Assembly (NCBI RefSeq): GCF_018101125.2
Contig: NZ_JAELVF020000001.1
Location: 2,482,518 to 2,546,074, forward strand
DNA length: 63,557 bases
Reading direction: 5' to 3'
From: Streptomyces tardus
GTDB lineage: Bacteria > Actinomycetota > Actinomycetes > Streptomycetales > Streptomycetaceae
This document shows, in pieces, positions 35,051 to 44,238 of this stretch; within the stretch, counting starts at the first letter, position 1; each line of letters opens with the position of its first letter. The position numbers were made by a program, and so were the translations under genes. The notes beneath the pieces are model-generated. The model was not told the DNA's origin. It did not search any database and saw nothing but the letters and a program-made list of their open reading frames with translations.

Positions 35051-36655
35051 ATGGCCAGTACCGCACTGATGGACCGGACCCGAGAGATCGCCGTGGTCGG
35101 TGAGCCGGGCGACCGGTTCGACGAGATTCTCACCCCCGGCGCCCTGGACTTCATCTTCCGCCTGGACGCCGCCTTCGCGCAGCGCCGCGTCGAGCTGCTG
35201 GCCGAACGCCGCCGCCGCGCCGAGGAGTTGACCGCCGGCGCAGCCCTCGGCTTCCGCCCGGAGACCGCCGAGATCCGTGAGGCCCCGGACTGGAAGGTCG
35301 CTCCGATCGCGCCGGGTCTGGAGGACCGCCGGGTGGAGATCACCGGGCCGCCGACCCGTCGTATGACGGTCAACGCGCTCAACTCCGGTGCCCGTGTCTG
35401 GCTCGCGGACTTCGAGGACGCCACCTCGCCCACCTGGCAGAACGTCGTCGACGGCCAGCTCAACCTGCTGGACGCCATCGAGCGGCGCATCGACTTCACC
35501 GCCGACAACGGCAAGCGGTACGAGCTGTCGCGCAACCCGGCGACCATCGTCGTCCGCCCGCGCGGCTGGCACCTGAGCGAGAAGCACCTCACCATCGACG
35601 GCCGTCCGGTCTCCGCCTCGCTGGTCGACTTCGGGCTGTACTTCTACCACTGCGCCCAGCGCCAGATCGACCGCGGCAGTGGCCCGTACTTCTACCTGCC
35701 GAAGCTGGAGAACCACCTCGAAGCCCGCCTGTGGAACGACGTGTTCATCGTCGCCCAGGACCTGCTCGGCATCCCGCGGGGAACCGTCCGTGCCACCGTG
35801 CTGATCGAGACGATCACCGCCGCCTTCGAGATGGAGGAGATCCTCTACGAGCTGCGCGAGCACGCCGCCGGTCTGAACGCCGGGCGTTGGGACTACCTCT
35901 TCAGCCTCATCAAGAACTTCGCGCACCGCCCGGCGTACGTGCTGCCCGACCGCGCCAAGGTCACCATGACCTCGCCGATGATGCGCGCCTACACCGAACT
36001 GCTGGTGCGAACCTGCCACAAGCGCGGCGCGCACGCCATCGGCGGGATGGCCGCCCAGGTGCCCAGCCACGACCCGGACGCCAACGAGGCCGCGTTCGCC
36101 AAGGTCAGGCTGGACAAGGAGCGCGAGGCCGAGGACGGCTTCGACGGCTCCTGGGTCGCCCACCCCGGCCTGGTCCCGGTCTGCCGCAAGGTCTTCGACG
36201 AGGTCCTCGGCAGCCGTCCCAACCAGCTGGACCGGATGCGCTCCGACGTGCACGTCTCCGCCGAGGAACTGGTCGCCGTCCACCGCAACGCCGGCCCGCC
36301 CAGCGAGGAGGGCGTGCGCACCAACATCGCCGTCGCGCTGCGGTACTTCGACGCCTGGTTGCGCGGCAGCGGCGCCGTCGCGCTGTACGGGCTGATGGAG
36401 GACGCGGCGACCGCCGAGATCGCGCGCTGCCAGATCTGGCAGTGGCTGCGGCACGGACTGGTCAACGAGGAGACCGTGCGCAAGCACCTGCACGAGGAGG
36501 TGCTCGCCCTCGGCAAGGAGGACCCGCGCTCGCTCGGCGCGGAGGCCGCGGCGATCTTCGAGCGCACCGCCCTCGGCGAGCAGCTGCCGGCGTTCTTCAC
36601 CACCGACGCCTACGCCCGCTACCTGGTGCGCAGGCCGAACCTGGTGACCGTCTGA
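35051..36655 (+). CDS. aceB: Malate synthase A
   Basis: 534-aa malate synthase A, which condenses glyoxylate with acetyl-CoA to malate, the second glyoxylate-shunt step. Signature HAAGLNAGRWDYLFS matches the family pattern; the catalytic Arg is in VVRPRGWHLSEKH and the general-base Asp in YGLMEDAATAEI. Length is normal for the A form. ATG 35051 follows AAAGGAG with normal spacing. It ends at a strong hairpin shared with the convergent cell-wall hydrolase gene. Co-regulation with aceA by the RamB-like protein is likely. Confidence 0.96.
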   Translation: MASTALMDRTREIAVVGEPGDRFDEILTPGALDFIFRLDAAFAQRRVELLAERRRRAEELTAGAALGFRPETAEIREAPDWKVAPIAPGLEDRRVEITGPPTRRMTVNALNSGARVWLADFEDATSPTWQNVVDGQLNLLDAIERRIDFTADNGKRYELSRNPATIVVRPRGWHLSEKHLTIDGRPVSASLVDFGLYFYHCAQRQIDRGSGPYFYLPKLENHLEARLWNDVFIVAQDLLGIPRGTVRATVLIETITAAFEMEEILYELREHAAGLNAGRWDYLFSLIKNFAHRPAYVLPDRAKVTMTSPMMRAYTELLVRTCHKRGAHAIGGMAAQVPSHDPDANEAAFAKVRLDKEREAEDGFDGSWVAHPGLVPVCRKVFDEVLGSRPNQLDRMRSDVHVSAEELVAVHRNAGPPSEEGVRTNIAVALRYFDAWLRGSGAVALYGLMEDAATAEIARCQIWQWLRHGLVNEETVRKHLHEEVLALGKEDPRSLGAEAAAIFERTALGEQLPAFFTTDAYARYLVRRPNLVTV

Positions 36656-36790
36656 GCGACCGGCGCCCGTGGGCCCACCCGCGCGTACCGCGTGTGCGGC
36701 GCAGGCGCGCGGTGGGTTCACCGGCGGCGTACTGGACCCGTGGCCGGTGGCCTGTCCACCGGCCCGGCCCGGGCTGAGGGGCCTGGAGGA

Positions 36791-36834
36791 GAAGGCGCGG
36801 TGTGCGACGAACAGCGGTCGCGCACCGCGCCTTC
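36791..36834. terminator. Bidirectional terminator between aceB and the wall hydrolase
   Basis: 17-bp stem with a single G-T mismatch (pairable in RNA), arms 36791-36807 and 36818-36834, loop 10 nt. It serves convergent genes on both sides. Confidence 0.75.
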
Positions 36835-36947
36835 TGTGTGTGCCGCCGAAGCGCCGCGAACGGCCGCCCCCCGGCAGGGACGTCGGCCGGTTCAGCAGGC
36901 CCGGTCCGGCACGGGTGTTGCGTCGTCGGCCGGTTCAGCCGGCCCGG

Positions 36948-37541
36948 TCAGTCGCTGAGGTTCACCGGACGGTAGGGCTTGTACTCGCTGCCCGCGTCGA
37001 GCCCGTACTTCAGCGTGCGGTGGTCGGTGCCGTGGCCGCCGCGCTGCTCGAAGGCGGTGTACGCGCTGTGGGAGGAGTCCGTCCACCCCTCGAAGATCAC
37101 GACGTGCCGGGTGGTGTTGGAGCCGTCGGCGTCGATCAGCAGGTCGCCGGGCTTGAGGTTGGCGAGCTTGATCGGGGTGGTGAGGTCGCGGTTGCCCGCC
37201 AGCTCCACCGTGTTCGGGCCCGACTTCCACAGGCCGAGCGTCATCGAGACGTAGCCGGAGCAGTCCTGGCGGTACCCGTCCTTCCAGACGGAGGTCTGGC
37301 TGTAGGGCACCTGGGCGCCGTTGTTGGCCGTGAGCCAGACCTTCGCGCGGCGCAGCATCTCGGCGCGGGAGACCGGTGCGGCCTGCGTCGACACCTCGTC
37401 CGCGCTCTGGGTGACGGCCGGTGGGGCGGTCGTCGAGGCGAAGGACGGAGCGACCGTGAGACCGGTCAGGGCCACGCCACCGGCGACGGCGGCGACCAGG
37501 GAGATGCGGGCTTTGCGATTCAGTCGGGAGAGCAGCGACAT
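36948..37541 (-). CDS. Secreted NlpC/P60-like peptidoglycan hydrolase
   Basis: 197-aa exported cysteine peptidase-like protein. The signal peptide is residues 1-36 (MSLLSRLNRKARISLV..., cleavage near SFA-ST), and the catalytic domain is about 58-197. Cys94 in YRQDCSGYVSMTL and His146 in TRHVVIFEGW are the expected catalytic pair, and LKPGDLLIDA lies between them as in NlpC/P60 amidases that cut stem peptides in peptidoglycan. There is no SH3 or LysM wall-binding domain. ATG 37541 has GGAGG 4 nt upstream. It is monocistronic. Confidence 0.82.
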   Translation of the reverse strand: MSLLSRLNRKARISLVAAVAGGVALTGLTVAPSFASTTAPPAVTQSADEVSTQAAPVSRAEMLRRAKVWLTANNGAQVPYSQTSVWKDGYRQDCSGYVSMTLGLWKSGPNTVELAGNRDLTTPIKLANLKPGDLLIDADGSNTTRHVVIFEGWTDSSHSAYTAFEQRGGHGTDHRTLKYGLDAGSEYKPYRPVNLSD

Positions 37542-37889
37542 GGCGCCTCCAAGGAGGTGGGGGGACGAGTGCCTGTCCGACGGAAGCGGGCGTTCGCACC
37601 GGCAGCGCGGCGCCGACTCCCGTACGTCCGTACATGGTTGCCCAGGCTCCGATGGCTGGCCGATGCCTCGAACCGAACCTTCACCGGGCCGACATCTCAC
37701 GTCCCCACCTCCGGCGGACGCCCTCATTCCGCGCACGGGGCGGGTGCACGGCAGTCGTCCGGCCCGCCGCGACCCGGTGACCGGCGCGCCGCCCCCGCCG
37801 GCCGGTCCGTCGCCCGTCGACCCGGTCGGCCGGTCAACCCGCCGGCCGGTCAACCCGCCCGCACGGAAGGGGCGTTCAGGCAGAGGTAA
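37542..37889. other. Upstream region of the wall hydrolase, 348 bp
   Basis: No gene seen. A long leader is possible; I looked for a c-di-AMP (ydaO) riboswitch, common before actinomycete wall hydrolases, and could not support one. A tandem 16-bp repeat lies at 37828-37859. Confidence 0.4.
37828..37859. repeat. 16-bp tandem repeat, two copies
   Basis: GGCCGGTCAACCCGCC occurs twice head to tail, between the XRE gene stop and the wall hydrolase upstream region. Confidence 0.75.
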
Positions 37890-38180
37890 TCAGGCGGCGG
37901 ACACCTTCACCGGTGCCGAGTCGCCCTCCTCGTCGAGCCCTTCCGTGCTCGCCACCGCCAACTCGTCCAGCGACAGGCCGAGCACCTGTACGACGGCCGC
38001 GATGGTGAAGAAGGCCGGGGTGGGGGCGCGTCCGGTCTCGATCTTCCGCAGCGTCTCGGCGGAGACGCCGGCCGCGGCGGCGACCTCCACCATGCTGCGC
38101 TCGCCGCGCGCCTCGCGGAGCAGCGCGCCGAACTGCTCACCGCGTGCGCGCTCCCAGGGAGTCAAGGGGGTTCGTACCAT
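37890..38180 (-). CDS. XRE-family HTH regulator
   Basis: 96-aa helix-turn-helix protein. The HTH covers about residues 15-72 (GALLREARGERSMVEVAAAAGVSAETLRKIETGRAPTP), followed by a short acidic tail. It is divergent from a methionine aminopeptidase gene with only 61 bp between, centred on a 22-bp palindrome. XRE/map pairs of this type recur in actinomycetes, so autoregulation and control of map are likely. ATG 38180 has no clear ribosome site and may be leaderless from the palindrome promoter. Confidence 0.85.
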   Translation of the reverse strand: MVRTPLTPWERARGEQFGALLREARGERSMVEVAAAAGVSAETLRKIETGRAPTPAFFTIAAVVQVLGLSLDELAVASTEGLDEEGDSAPVKVSAA

Positions 38181-38187
38181 GCGCGTG

Positions 38188-38209
38188 ATACTAATACCGG
38201 TATAAGTAT
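38188..38209. promoter_or_regulatory. 22-bp palindromic operator between xre and map
   Basis: Core ATACCGGTAT (38194-38203) is a perfect palindrome, extended on both sides by ATACT (38188-38192) and AGTAT (38205-38209), so that only the two bases at 38193/38204 break symmetry. It lies 8 bp from the XRE start and 33 bp from the map start, covering any promoter of both genes. Confidence 0.7.
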
Positions 38210-38241
38210 TGGTTCAAGGTGGGCAACAGGAGACGTGCGCG

Positions 38242-39009
38242 ATGGTTGAGTTGAAGAACGCCGACGCTCTGGAGGCGATGCGCGAGGCGGGTCGGGTGGT
38301 GGCCCATGCGCTCGACGCGGCTCGGGAGGCGGCGGCGGTCGGGGTCGCGCTGCGCGAGTTGGACGAGGTCGCCCGAGCGGTGATCGAGGCAGCCGGCGCC
38401 ACCTCGCCCTTCCTGGGGTACCGGCCCTCCTTCGCGGCCACGCCCTTCCCCGCGGTGCTCTGCGCCTCGGTCAACGACGCGGTGGTGCACGGCATCCCCG
38501 ACGACTACCGGCTGTGCGACGGCGATCTGCTGAGTCTGGACTGCGGCGCCACGCTCGACGGTTGGACCGGCGACGCGGCGATCAGTTGCATCGTCGGCAC
38601 TCCGCGCCCCGGTGACCGGGAACTCATCGACACCACGCAGCGGGCCCTCGACGCGGCCATCGCCGCCGCCGTCCCCGGCAACCGCATCGGGGACATCTCG
38701 CACGCCATCGACACCGTCGCCAGGCAGGCCCGCTGCGGTATGCCGGCCGACTTCGGCGGCCACGGCATCGGTCGGCAGATGCACGAGGACCCGCCGGTGC
38801 CCGGTCGCGGACGCCCCGGGCGCGGCTACCCGCTGCGGCCCGGGCTGACGATCGCCATCGAGCCGATGATGATGGCCGGCGGCCGGGACTCCTACTACGA
38901 GGACCTCGACGGCTGGACGCTGCGCACCACCGACGGCAGCCGCGCCGCGCACATCGAGCACACAGTGGCCGTCACCGAGGACGGACCGCGCATCCTCACC
39001 CTGCCCTGA
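38242..39009 (+). CDS. map: Type I methionine aminopeptidase
   Basis: 255-aa methionyl aminopeptidase that removes the initiator Met from nascent proteins. All metal ligands are visible: two Asp in LSLDCGATLDGWTGDAA, His in GGHGIGRQMHEDP, Glu in AIEPMM and Glu in HIEHTVAV. Length is normal for the short type I form. ATG 38242 follows AGGAGA. It is probably an extra paralogue rather than the ribosomal-cluster copy, because adk, secY and infA are absent. Control is probably through the divergent XRE protein. Confidence 0.92.
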   Translation: MVELKNADALEAMREAGRVVAHALDAAREAAAVGVALRELDEVARAVIEAAGATSPFLGYRPSFAATPFPAVLCASVNDAVVHGIPDDYRLCDGDLLSLDCGATLDGWTGDAAISCIVGTPRPGDRELIDTTQRALDAAIAAAVPGNRIGDISHAIDTVARQARCGMPADFGGHGIGRQMHEDPPVPGRGRPGRGYPLRPGLTIAIEPMMMAGGRDSYYEDLDGWTLRTTDGSRAAHIEHTVAVTEDGPRILTLP

Positions 39010-39078
39010 GGTTCGCGAGCGGGCGTGGTGCGTTCGTACCACCGATCCGCAGATGCCATGTGGATAGCCCCAAAAGCA

Positions 39079-39108
39079 TTGTGGATGCGTCGACGATCGC
39101 TCTATCGT
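39079..39108 (+). promoter_or_regulatory. Leaderless promoter of the TOBE regulator gene
   Basis: TTGTGG (39079-39084), 18-bp spacer, TATCGT (39103-39108), then 7 nt to the ATG. Two TGTGGAT repeats (about 39059 and 39080) overlap the -35 and could bind the regulator itself. Confidence 0.55.
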
Positions 39109-39115
39109 GCGGCGT

Positions 39116-39520
39116 ATGCAGAACTACACCATCGGCCAGGCGGCGCGGTTGCTCGGTGTCAGTCCCGACACCGCGCGGCGCTGGGCGGACGCGGAGCGGA
39201 TGCGCACCCACCGCGACGAGTCCGGTCGGCGGCTGATCGACGGACGGGACCTGGCGGCGTTCTCCGTGGAGCTGGCCCAGCAGCTCCCCGGGCAGACCGA
39301 GGAGGGTGAGGAGCCGCACACCTCTGTGCGGAACTCCTTCCCCGGCATCGTCACGGCCGTCAAGCTCGGCGACATCGCCGCACAGGTGGAGATCCAGGCA
39401 GGGCCGCACCGCCTGGTCTCGCTCCTCACCCGGGAGGCCGTGGAGGAGCTCGGCCTGGAGGTCGGAATGCGGGCCACCGCCCGGGTGAAGTCCACCAGCG
39501 TGCACGTCGACCGCACCTGA
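39116..39520 (+). CDS. HTH-TOBE molybdate-type regulator
   Basis: 134-aa protein. The N-terminal MerR/excisionase-like HTH (1-48: [26 protein letters not shown]) is fused to a TOBE/Mop domain (about 68-132: [36 protein letters not shown]), which binds molybdate. This is the actinomycete counterpart of ModE. It precedes modA and modBC on the same strand, which fits a molybdate sensor repressing or activating the transporter. Start ATG 39116 appears leaderless. The gap to modA (about 250 bp) contains repeats, so modA may have its own promoter. Confidence 0.88.
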   Translation: MQNYTIGQAARLLGVSPDTARRWADAERMRTHRDESGRRLIDGRDLAAFSVELAQQLPGQTEEGEEPHTSVRNSFPGIVTAVKLGDIAAQVEIQAGPHRLVSLLTREAVEELGLEVGMRATARVKSTSVHVDRT

Positions 39521-39570
39521 GCGCCACACCGTTCCCGCCCCCGGCGTTCTCGCGCCCGCTGTCCCGGCCC

Positions 39571-39624
39571 GCCGGCAGTGCGCCGCCGTACGCGCCCGCC
39601 GGGAGTGCGCCGCCGTACGCGCCC
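39571..39624. repeat. 27-bp tandem repeat, two copies
   Basis: Two head-to-tail copies differing at one base, each containing AGTGCGCCGCCGTACGCGCC, between the TOBE regulator and modA. Confidence 0.8.
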
Positions 39625-39773
39625 CCCGGGAGCGAGCCGTACGGGGCCGTCGGGTGAACTGCCGTACGCCGTCCGGTCGTCGGGCCGCAGCCGTGCCCGC
39701 TCGCCGTCCGAGTCACCAGTCCCGCAGCAGCGTCGCCGTCCCGGAGCGGCCCCAACGCCGAGGAGACCTCGAG

Positions 39774-40568
39774 ATGATCCGTACCGGTACCTCCCTTCGA
39801 CGCACCGGCGTCGCCGCACTGCTGGCCGCCGCGCTGATCGCCCCGCTCGCCGCCTGCGGCGGTGACGGCGGTGACGGGGGTGACGGCGGTGACGGGGGCA
39901 AGGACGTAGAACTGACCGTGCTCGCTGCCGCCTCGCTCCAGGACGTCTTCCGGACCGCGGGCAAGCGCTACGAGAAGGAGAACCCCGGCACCCGGCTGAA
40001 GTTCTCCTTCGCCGGCTCCCAGGAGCTGGCCGCGCAGGTCAACCAGGGCGCCCCGGCCGACGTACTGGTCACCGCCGACACCAAGACCATGGACGATCTC
40101 GGCGGCGAGACCGGCAAGCCCACCGTCATCGCCGCGAACCGGCTGGTCATCGCCGTCGGCAAGGGCAATCCGGAGCAGGTCGGCGGGCTGCCGGACCTGG
40201 ACGACACCGAGCTGAAGGTCGTGCTCGCCGCCCCGGAGGTGCCGGTCGGCCGCTACTCCCGCGAGGTGCTGAAGCGGCAGGGCGTCGAGGTCGAACCGGT
40301 CTCGCAGGAGGCGAACGTACGCGCGGTGCTCAGCAAGGTCGCGCTCGGCGAGGCCGACGCCGGCATCGTCTACGCCACCGACGCCGCGACCGCCACCGAC
40401 CGCACCGAGGCCGTCGAGATCCCGGACCGCCAGAACGCCGTGGCCTCCTACCCCGCCGCCACACTGAACGGCTCCCGGGACAAGGACGCTTCCGACGCGT
40501 TCGTGAAATGGCTCGCTTCGGCCGACGCACGGAAGATCCTGACCGATGCGGGGTTCCAGAAGCCGTGA
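39774..40568 (+). CDS. modA: Molybdate-binding lipoprotein ModA
   Basis: 264-aa extracellular molybdate-binding protein of an ABC importer. The signal peptide carries lipobox LAAC (Cys near residue 28), followed by a Gly-Gly-Asp tandem repeat from a 9-bp DNA repeat. The mature protein has the family motifs [39 protein letters not shown] and [20 protein letters not shown] 39774 follows GGAGA with 8-nt spacing. It is upstream of the fused permease/ATPase gene (about 150 nt). Confidence 0.94.
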   Translation: MIRTGTSLRRTGVAALLAAALIAPLAACGGDGGDGGDGGDGGKDVELTVLAAASLQDVFRTAGKRYEKENPGTRLKFSFAGSQELAAQVNQGAPADVLVTADTKTMDDLGGETGKPTVIAANRLVIAVGKGNPEQVGGLPDLDDTELKVVLAAPEVPVGRYSREVLKRQGVEVEPVSQEANVRAVLSKVALGEADAGIVYATDAATATDRTEAVEIPDRQNAVASYPAATLNGSRDKDASDAFVKWLASADARKILTDAGFQKP

Positions 40569-40715
40569 CTGCCGGGCGGTGACTGTCGTGACGACCGATC
40601 GATGGTGGGGGTGTTTTCACCGCCCATCGCCCACCGCGCCGCCACCACCGCGCCGCCACTCCCGGGAGGCCGGCCCCGACCGGCGGCGTACCGCACCAGC
40701 AGCGAGGGGCAGACG

Positions 40716-42947
40716 ATGAGCAGCAGACCCGCGGGCACCCGTACGACGGGCCGTCGCCTCGCCGATTCCCTTGCCGCGACGGCCCGTTGGCGCCCGCGCC
40801 GCGCCCGCCCGGACCGTACGGGAGGCGCGCCTCCTGCGGGTCGTACGCCTGCGGGTCGTACGGGAGGCGGGGCGCAGCCGGTGGTCCTGATGGTGCCCGC
40901 GCTGCTGGCGGTCGGCTTTCTGCTGCTGCCGCTCGCCGGGATCCTGGCACGCACCTCCTGGCGGGAGCTCCCGGGGCACCTCACCTCGCCGGCGGCGACC
41001 GAGGCGCTGCGGCTCTCGCTCGTGGTCTCGCTCTGGTCGCTGGCCCTCGCACTGGTGCTGGGCACACCGCTCGCCTGGCTGCTCGCCCGGGTGTCTTTCC
41101 CCGGCAAGGCGGTGGTGCGTTCGCTGGTGCTGTTGCCCATGGTGCTGCCGCCGACCGTCGGGGGTGTCGCGCTGCTGCTCGCCTTCGGGCGGCGAGGGTT
41201 GCTGGGCCCGTGGCTGGAGGACACGTTCGGGGTGACGCTCCCCTTCCACACGGCGGGGGCGGTGCTGGCGGCGACCTTCGTGGCGATGCCGTTCCTGGTG
41301 ATCAGCCTGGAGGGCACCCTCGCCGGCCTCCGCCCCAGCTACGAGGAGACCGCCGCCTCGCTCGGCGCCTCACCCCTGCGGGTCTTCTGCACCGTGACGC
41401 TGCCGATGGTCGCACCCGGACTGGCCGCCGGCGCGGCGCTGACTTGGGCGCGGGCGCTCGGTGAGTTCGGCGCGACGATCACCTTCGCGGGCAATCTGCC
41501 GGGTGAGACGCAGACCCTTCCGCTCCAGGTGTACCTGCTGCTCCAGGATTCGCCGGAAGCGGCGACGAGCGTCTCGCTGCTGCTGCTCGCCATCGCGATG
41601 GCGACCCTGGTCGCCCTGCGCGGGCGCTGGACGGGCGGCGCCGCGAGCGGCCCGGGGGACGGCACGCGCGACGGTGCGGGGGACGGGCCGCACGACGGTG
41701 CGGCAGGGGGAGGCCCGGGCGGTTCGGCGGAGGACGGGCCCGACGGCGGGGCGCGTCCGGCCGCGACGGACTCGTCCGCCGATCCTCCGCGCATCGAGGC
41801 GCCCGTCGCAGATGTGCGTCAACTCTCGGACCTGAGTGCGGAGTTGACCGGCTACACCCGCTTCGTGGTGACCGCGGAGCCCGGTACCACCCTTGCCGTC
41901 GTCGGCCCCAACGGTGCGGGGAAGACGACCCTTCTGCGCGCCCTGCTCGGTCTCACCCCGCGCGCCCATGCCGTCCTCAGACTCGGCGACCGGGACGTCA
42001 CCGATCTGCCGCCGCACCGCCGCGACGTCGCGTGGGTACCGCAGGACGGCGCGCTCCTCCCGCATCTGAGCGCTCTGGCAAACACCGCGTACGGGCTGCG
42101 CGCGCACGGCCACTCCCGGGCCGCCGCCCGTGCGGAGGCGCAGTGCTGGCTCGACCGGCTCGGCGTCGGCCACCTCGCACACCGCAGGCCCGCCGGCCTC
42201 TCCGGCGGGCAGGCCGGACGGGTCGCGCTGGCGCGGGCGTTGGCGTCCAGGCCGCGGCTGCTGCTGCTCGACGAACCGCTCGCCGCGCTCGACCAGACCA
42301 CCCGCGCCCGGGTGCGGAACACGCTGCGCTCCCATCTCGCCGACTTCGGCGGTGTGTGCCTGATCGTCACCCATGATCCGGTGGAGGCGGTGACGCTGGC
42401 CGGGCGCGTACTCGTACTGGAGGAGGGACGGGCGGTGCAGGACGCCCCGCCGTCGGAGGTGACCCGCCACCCGCGTTCGCCGTGGGTGGCGCGGATGCTG
42501 GGGCGGAACGCCTGGCAGGGCACCGCCACCCCCGACGGGCTCCAACTACCTGCAGAAGCAGGTGAGTTCACGATCGTCGCGGCGGAGCCGCTGCCCTGTT
42601 CCGGTGCCGGTGCGCTCGCTGTGGTGGCTCCGGAGGCGGTGGCGCTGCACCGCGACCGTCCGGACGGCAGCCCGCGCAACGTCTGGCGCGGCCGGGTGCG
42701 CGAACTCACGGGCGTGGGCAGCAGGTTGAGGGTCCTCCTCGCGCTGGAGCCGACGCCCGGCCCCAAGGCGCCGGGCGCCGGCAGGGACGGCGGGGACGGC
42801 AGGGACGGCGGCGCGGGCGCGGGCGCGGGCGCGGTCGAACTGGTCGCCGAGGTCACCCCGGCCGCTGCCGCGGACCTCGGACTCGCCGACGGCGTGCTGG
42901 TCTGGGCCTCGGTGAAGGCGACCGAGGTGACCCTCGTGAGGCTGTAG
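40716..42947 (+). CDS. modBC: Molybdate ABC transporter, permease-ATPase fusion (ModBC)
   Basis: 743-aa fusion of both remaining molybdate importer parts. The permease domain (about 55-310, five to six helices) contains the ATPase-contact loop EETAASLGASPLRVF. A Gly/Asp/Pro-rich linker (about 320-370) follows, and then the ATPase with Walker A VGPNGAGKTT, signature LSGGQAGRVALARAL, Walker B LLLLDEP, the switch His in VTHD, and a C-terminal TOBE-like domain ending in KATEVTLVRL. In most bacteria ModB and ModC are separate. ATG 40716 has GAGGGG upstream. The fusion enforces 1:1 stoichiometry, so two copies should make one transporter. Confidence 0.92.
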   Translation: MSSRPAGTRTTGRRLADSLAATARWRPRRARPDRTGGAPPAGRTPAGRTGGGAQPVVLMVPALLAVGFLLLPLAGILARTSWRELPGHLTSPAATEALRLSLVVSLWSLALALVLGTPLAWLLARVSFPGKAVVRSLVLLPMVLPPTVGGVALLLAFGRRGLLGPWLEDTFGVTLPFHTAGAVLAATFVAMPFLVISLEGTLAGLRPSYEETAASLGASPLRVFCTVTLPMVAPGLAAGAALTWARALGEFGATITFAGNLPGETQTLPLQVYLLLQDSPEAATSVSLLLLAIAMATLVALRGRWTGGAASGPGDGTRDGAGDGPHDGAAGGGPGGSAEDGPDGGARPAATDSSADPPRIEAPVADVRQLSDLSAELTGYTRFVVTAEPGTTLAVVGPNGAGKTTLLRALLGLTPRAHAVLRLGDRDVTDLPPHRRDVAWVPQDGALLPHLSALANTAYGLRAHGHSRAAARAEAQCWLDRLGVGHLAHRRPAGLSGGQAGRVALARALASRPRLLLLDEPLAALDQTTRARVRNTLRSHLADFGGVCLIVTHDPVEAVTLAGRVLVLEEGRAVQDAPPSEVTRHPRSPWVARMLGRNAWQGTATPDGLQLPAEAGEFTIVAAEPLPCSGAGALAVVAPEAVALHRDRPDGSPRNVWRGRVRELTGVGSRLRVLLALEPTPGPKAPGAGRDGGDGRDGGAGAGAGAVELVAEVTPAAAADLGLADGVLVWASVKATEVTLVRL

Positions 42948-43406
42948 CCGGGCGTGTGAACAACGCCTGTACAGGCCGGAGTTCGTGCGCCCGGAGGGTG
43001 TACGAAGGCTGCGGGCGATCGTCTTGGGAACTCCGGATCGCGAACAGCCGTCCGCCGCAACGGAGTCGGGGCCAGGCGTACGGGGCCACCGCGCCTCGTC
43101 GCGCCCGCCCGGCGGGCCGAGTCCGCGTCCGTCCGGCGGGGAGAACTCGGCCCGCACGGGTCTGCGTCGATCGTGGGCCCGCGGGGGACGAACAGGTACA
43201 ACGGGAGGGCGCTGAACCGAGTAGCGGTCCTGCCGGACTCGGCCTCCGAGGGGGCAGCGCCCGGCCCCGCCCCGCGCGTCACCGACCCAGCACCAGGCAC
43301 CAGCACCGACCAACCCAGCACCGACCACCCAGCACCGACCACCCAGCACCAGCCGCCCCGCACCACCAACTGAGCACCACTGCACCCGAGATGAAGGAGC
43401 CGATCC
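42948..43406. other. Intergenic region, 459 bp
   Basis: No gene supported. Contains the 14-bp repeats at 43301-43352 and, at its end, the AAGGAG site of the PPOX gene. Confidence 0.4.
43301..43352. repeat. 14-bp tandem repeat, about three and a half copies
   Basis: CAGCACCGACCACC-type units repeat head to tail about 55 bp before the PPOX gene start. Confidence 0.8.
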
Positions 43407-43838
43407 GTGGGAAGCCCCGCGTTCGACCCCCGCACACTGCTCGCCGAGAGCCGACTCGGCGTTCTGGCCACCATCAAGGCGGACGGCCGTCCGCAGCTGT
43501 CGCCCGTGATGCCGTACTACGACCCCGCCTCGAACACGCTGTACGTCTCCCTGACCGACGGGCGGGCGAAGACGGCGAACCTGCGCCGCGACCCCCGCGT
43601 CACCCTGGAGGTCACGGCTCCGGACGGCGGGTCGTGGGCCACCGCCGAGGGCGTCACCACGCTCACCGGCCCGGGGCAGGACCTGGACAGCTCCGAGGTC
43701 GACGCGCTCGTCGAGTACTACCGGCGTGCCTCCGGCGAGCACCCGGACTGGGCGGAGTACCGGGCGGCGATGGTCGCCGAGCGCCGCGTACTGATGTCGG
43801 CGACCGTCGACCACATCTACGGTCGGCGCCTCAACTGA
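43407..43838 (+). CDS. PPOX-class F420/FMN-dependent oxidoreductase
   Basis: 143-aa split-barrel flavin/F420-binding oxidoreductase. The family pattern is LGVLATIKADGRPQLSPVMPYYD, then LYVSLTDGRAKTANLRRDPRVTLEV. Members reduce diverse small molecules with F420H2 or FMN. GTG 43407 is supported by AAGGAG 8 nt upstream. It converges on the gdx gene, with a terminator hairpin between them. Confidence 0.88.
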   Translation: MGSPAFDPRTLLAESRLGVLATIKADGRPQLSPVMPYYDPASNTLYVSLTDGRAKTANLRRDPRVTLEVTAPDGGSWATAEGVTTLTGPGQDLDSSEVDALVEYYRRASGEHPDWAEYRAAMVAERRVLMSATVDHIYGRRLN

Positions 43839-43859
43839 CGTACTTACAGGGGCAGTTGG

Positions 43860-43898
43860 CGGTCCGCGGCGGGACGACACGCGGCCCGCCGCGGACCG
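43860..43898. terminator. Bidirectional terminator between PPOX and gdx genes
   Basis: Perfect 14-bp stem, arms 43860-43873 and 43885-43898, loop 11 nt, between convergent genes. Confidence 0.75.
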
Positions 43899-43911
43899 AT
43901 CGGCCAAGGGG

Positions 43912-44226
43912 TCAGTGGACGGCCTTCAGCCCGACCACACCGCCGATGATCAGGGTGAGGAAGAGCACCTTCGCCGCGGAGATCGACTCCTGGCCGGTCG
44001 TCATCGCGTAGACGACCGTCAGCACCGCGCCGATACCCACCCACACCGCGTAGGAGGTGCCCACCGGCAGTTCGCGCATCGCGTACGCAAGTCCGCCCAT
44101 GCTCGCGGTCAGCGCGGTGAAGAAGAGGACCGAGGGGCCGAGCCTGCTCAGCCCCTCCGACCTGCCGAGGGCGGTCGCCCACACGGCTTCCAGGACACCC
44201 GAGACCACCAGAACGAGCCACGACAT
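43912..44226 (-). CDS. gdx: Guanidinium exporter Gdx (SMR family)
   Basis: 104-aa small multidrug resistance protein with four membrane helices (about 3-22, 32-50, 57-77, 84-103). The active-site Glu lies in TM1 (VVSGVLEAVWATALG) and the Gdx-subtype stretch PVGTSYAVWVGIGAVLTV follows. It works as an antiparallel dimer exchanging protons for guanidinium. The assignment to Gdx (formerly SugE) rather than a quaternary-ammonium pump rests on the guanidine-III riboswitch directly upstream. ATG 44226 with GGAGG 5 nt upstream; that site is only 2 nt from the aptamer. Confidence 0.93.
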   Translation of the reverse strand: MSWLVLVVSGVLEAVWATALGRSEGLSRLGPSVLFFTALTASMGGLAYAMRELPVGTSYAVWVGIGAVLTVVYAMTTGQESISAAKVLFLTLIIGGVVGLKAVH

Positions 44227-44238
44227 CACAGCCTCCAA

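Noticed and set aside
37542..37760. Possible ydaO (c-di-AMP) riboswitch before the cell-wall hydrolase
   Set aside because: Family context makes it plausible, but none of the conserved blocks could be found by eye.
43301..43352. Short repeat array considered as a CRISPR
   Set aside because: Units are contiguous 14-bp tandem repeats without spacers and no cas genes are present.
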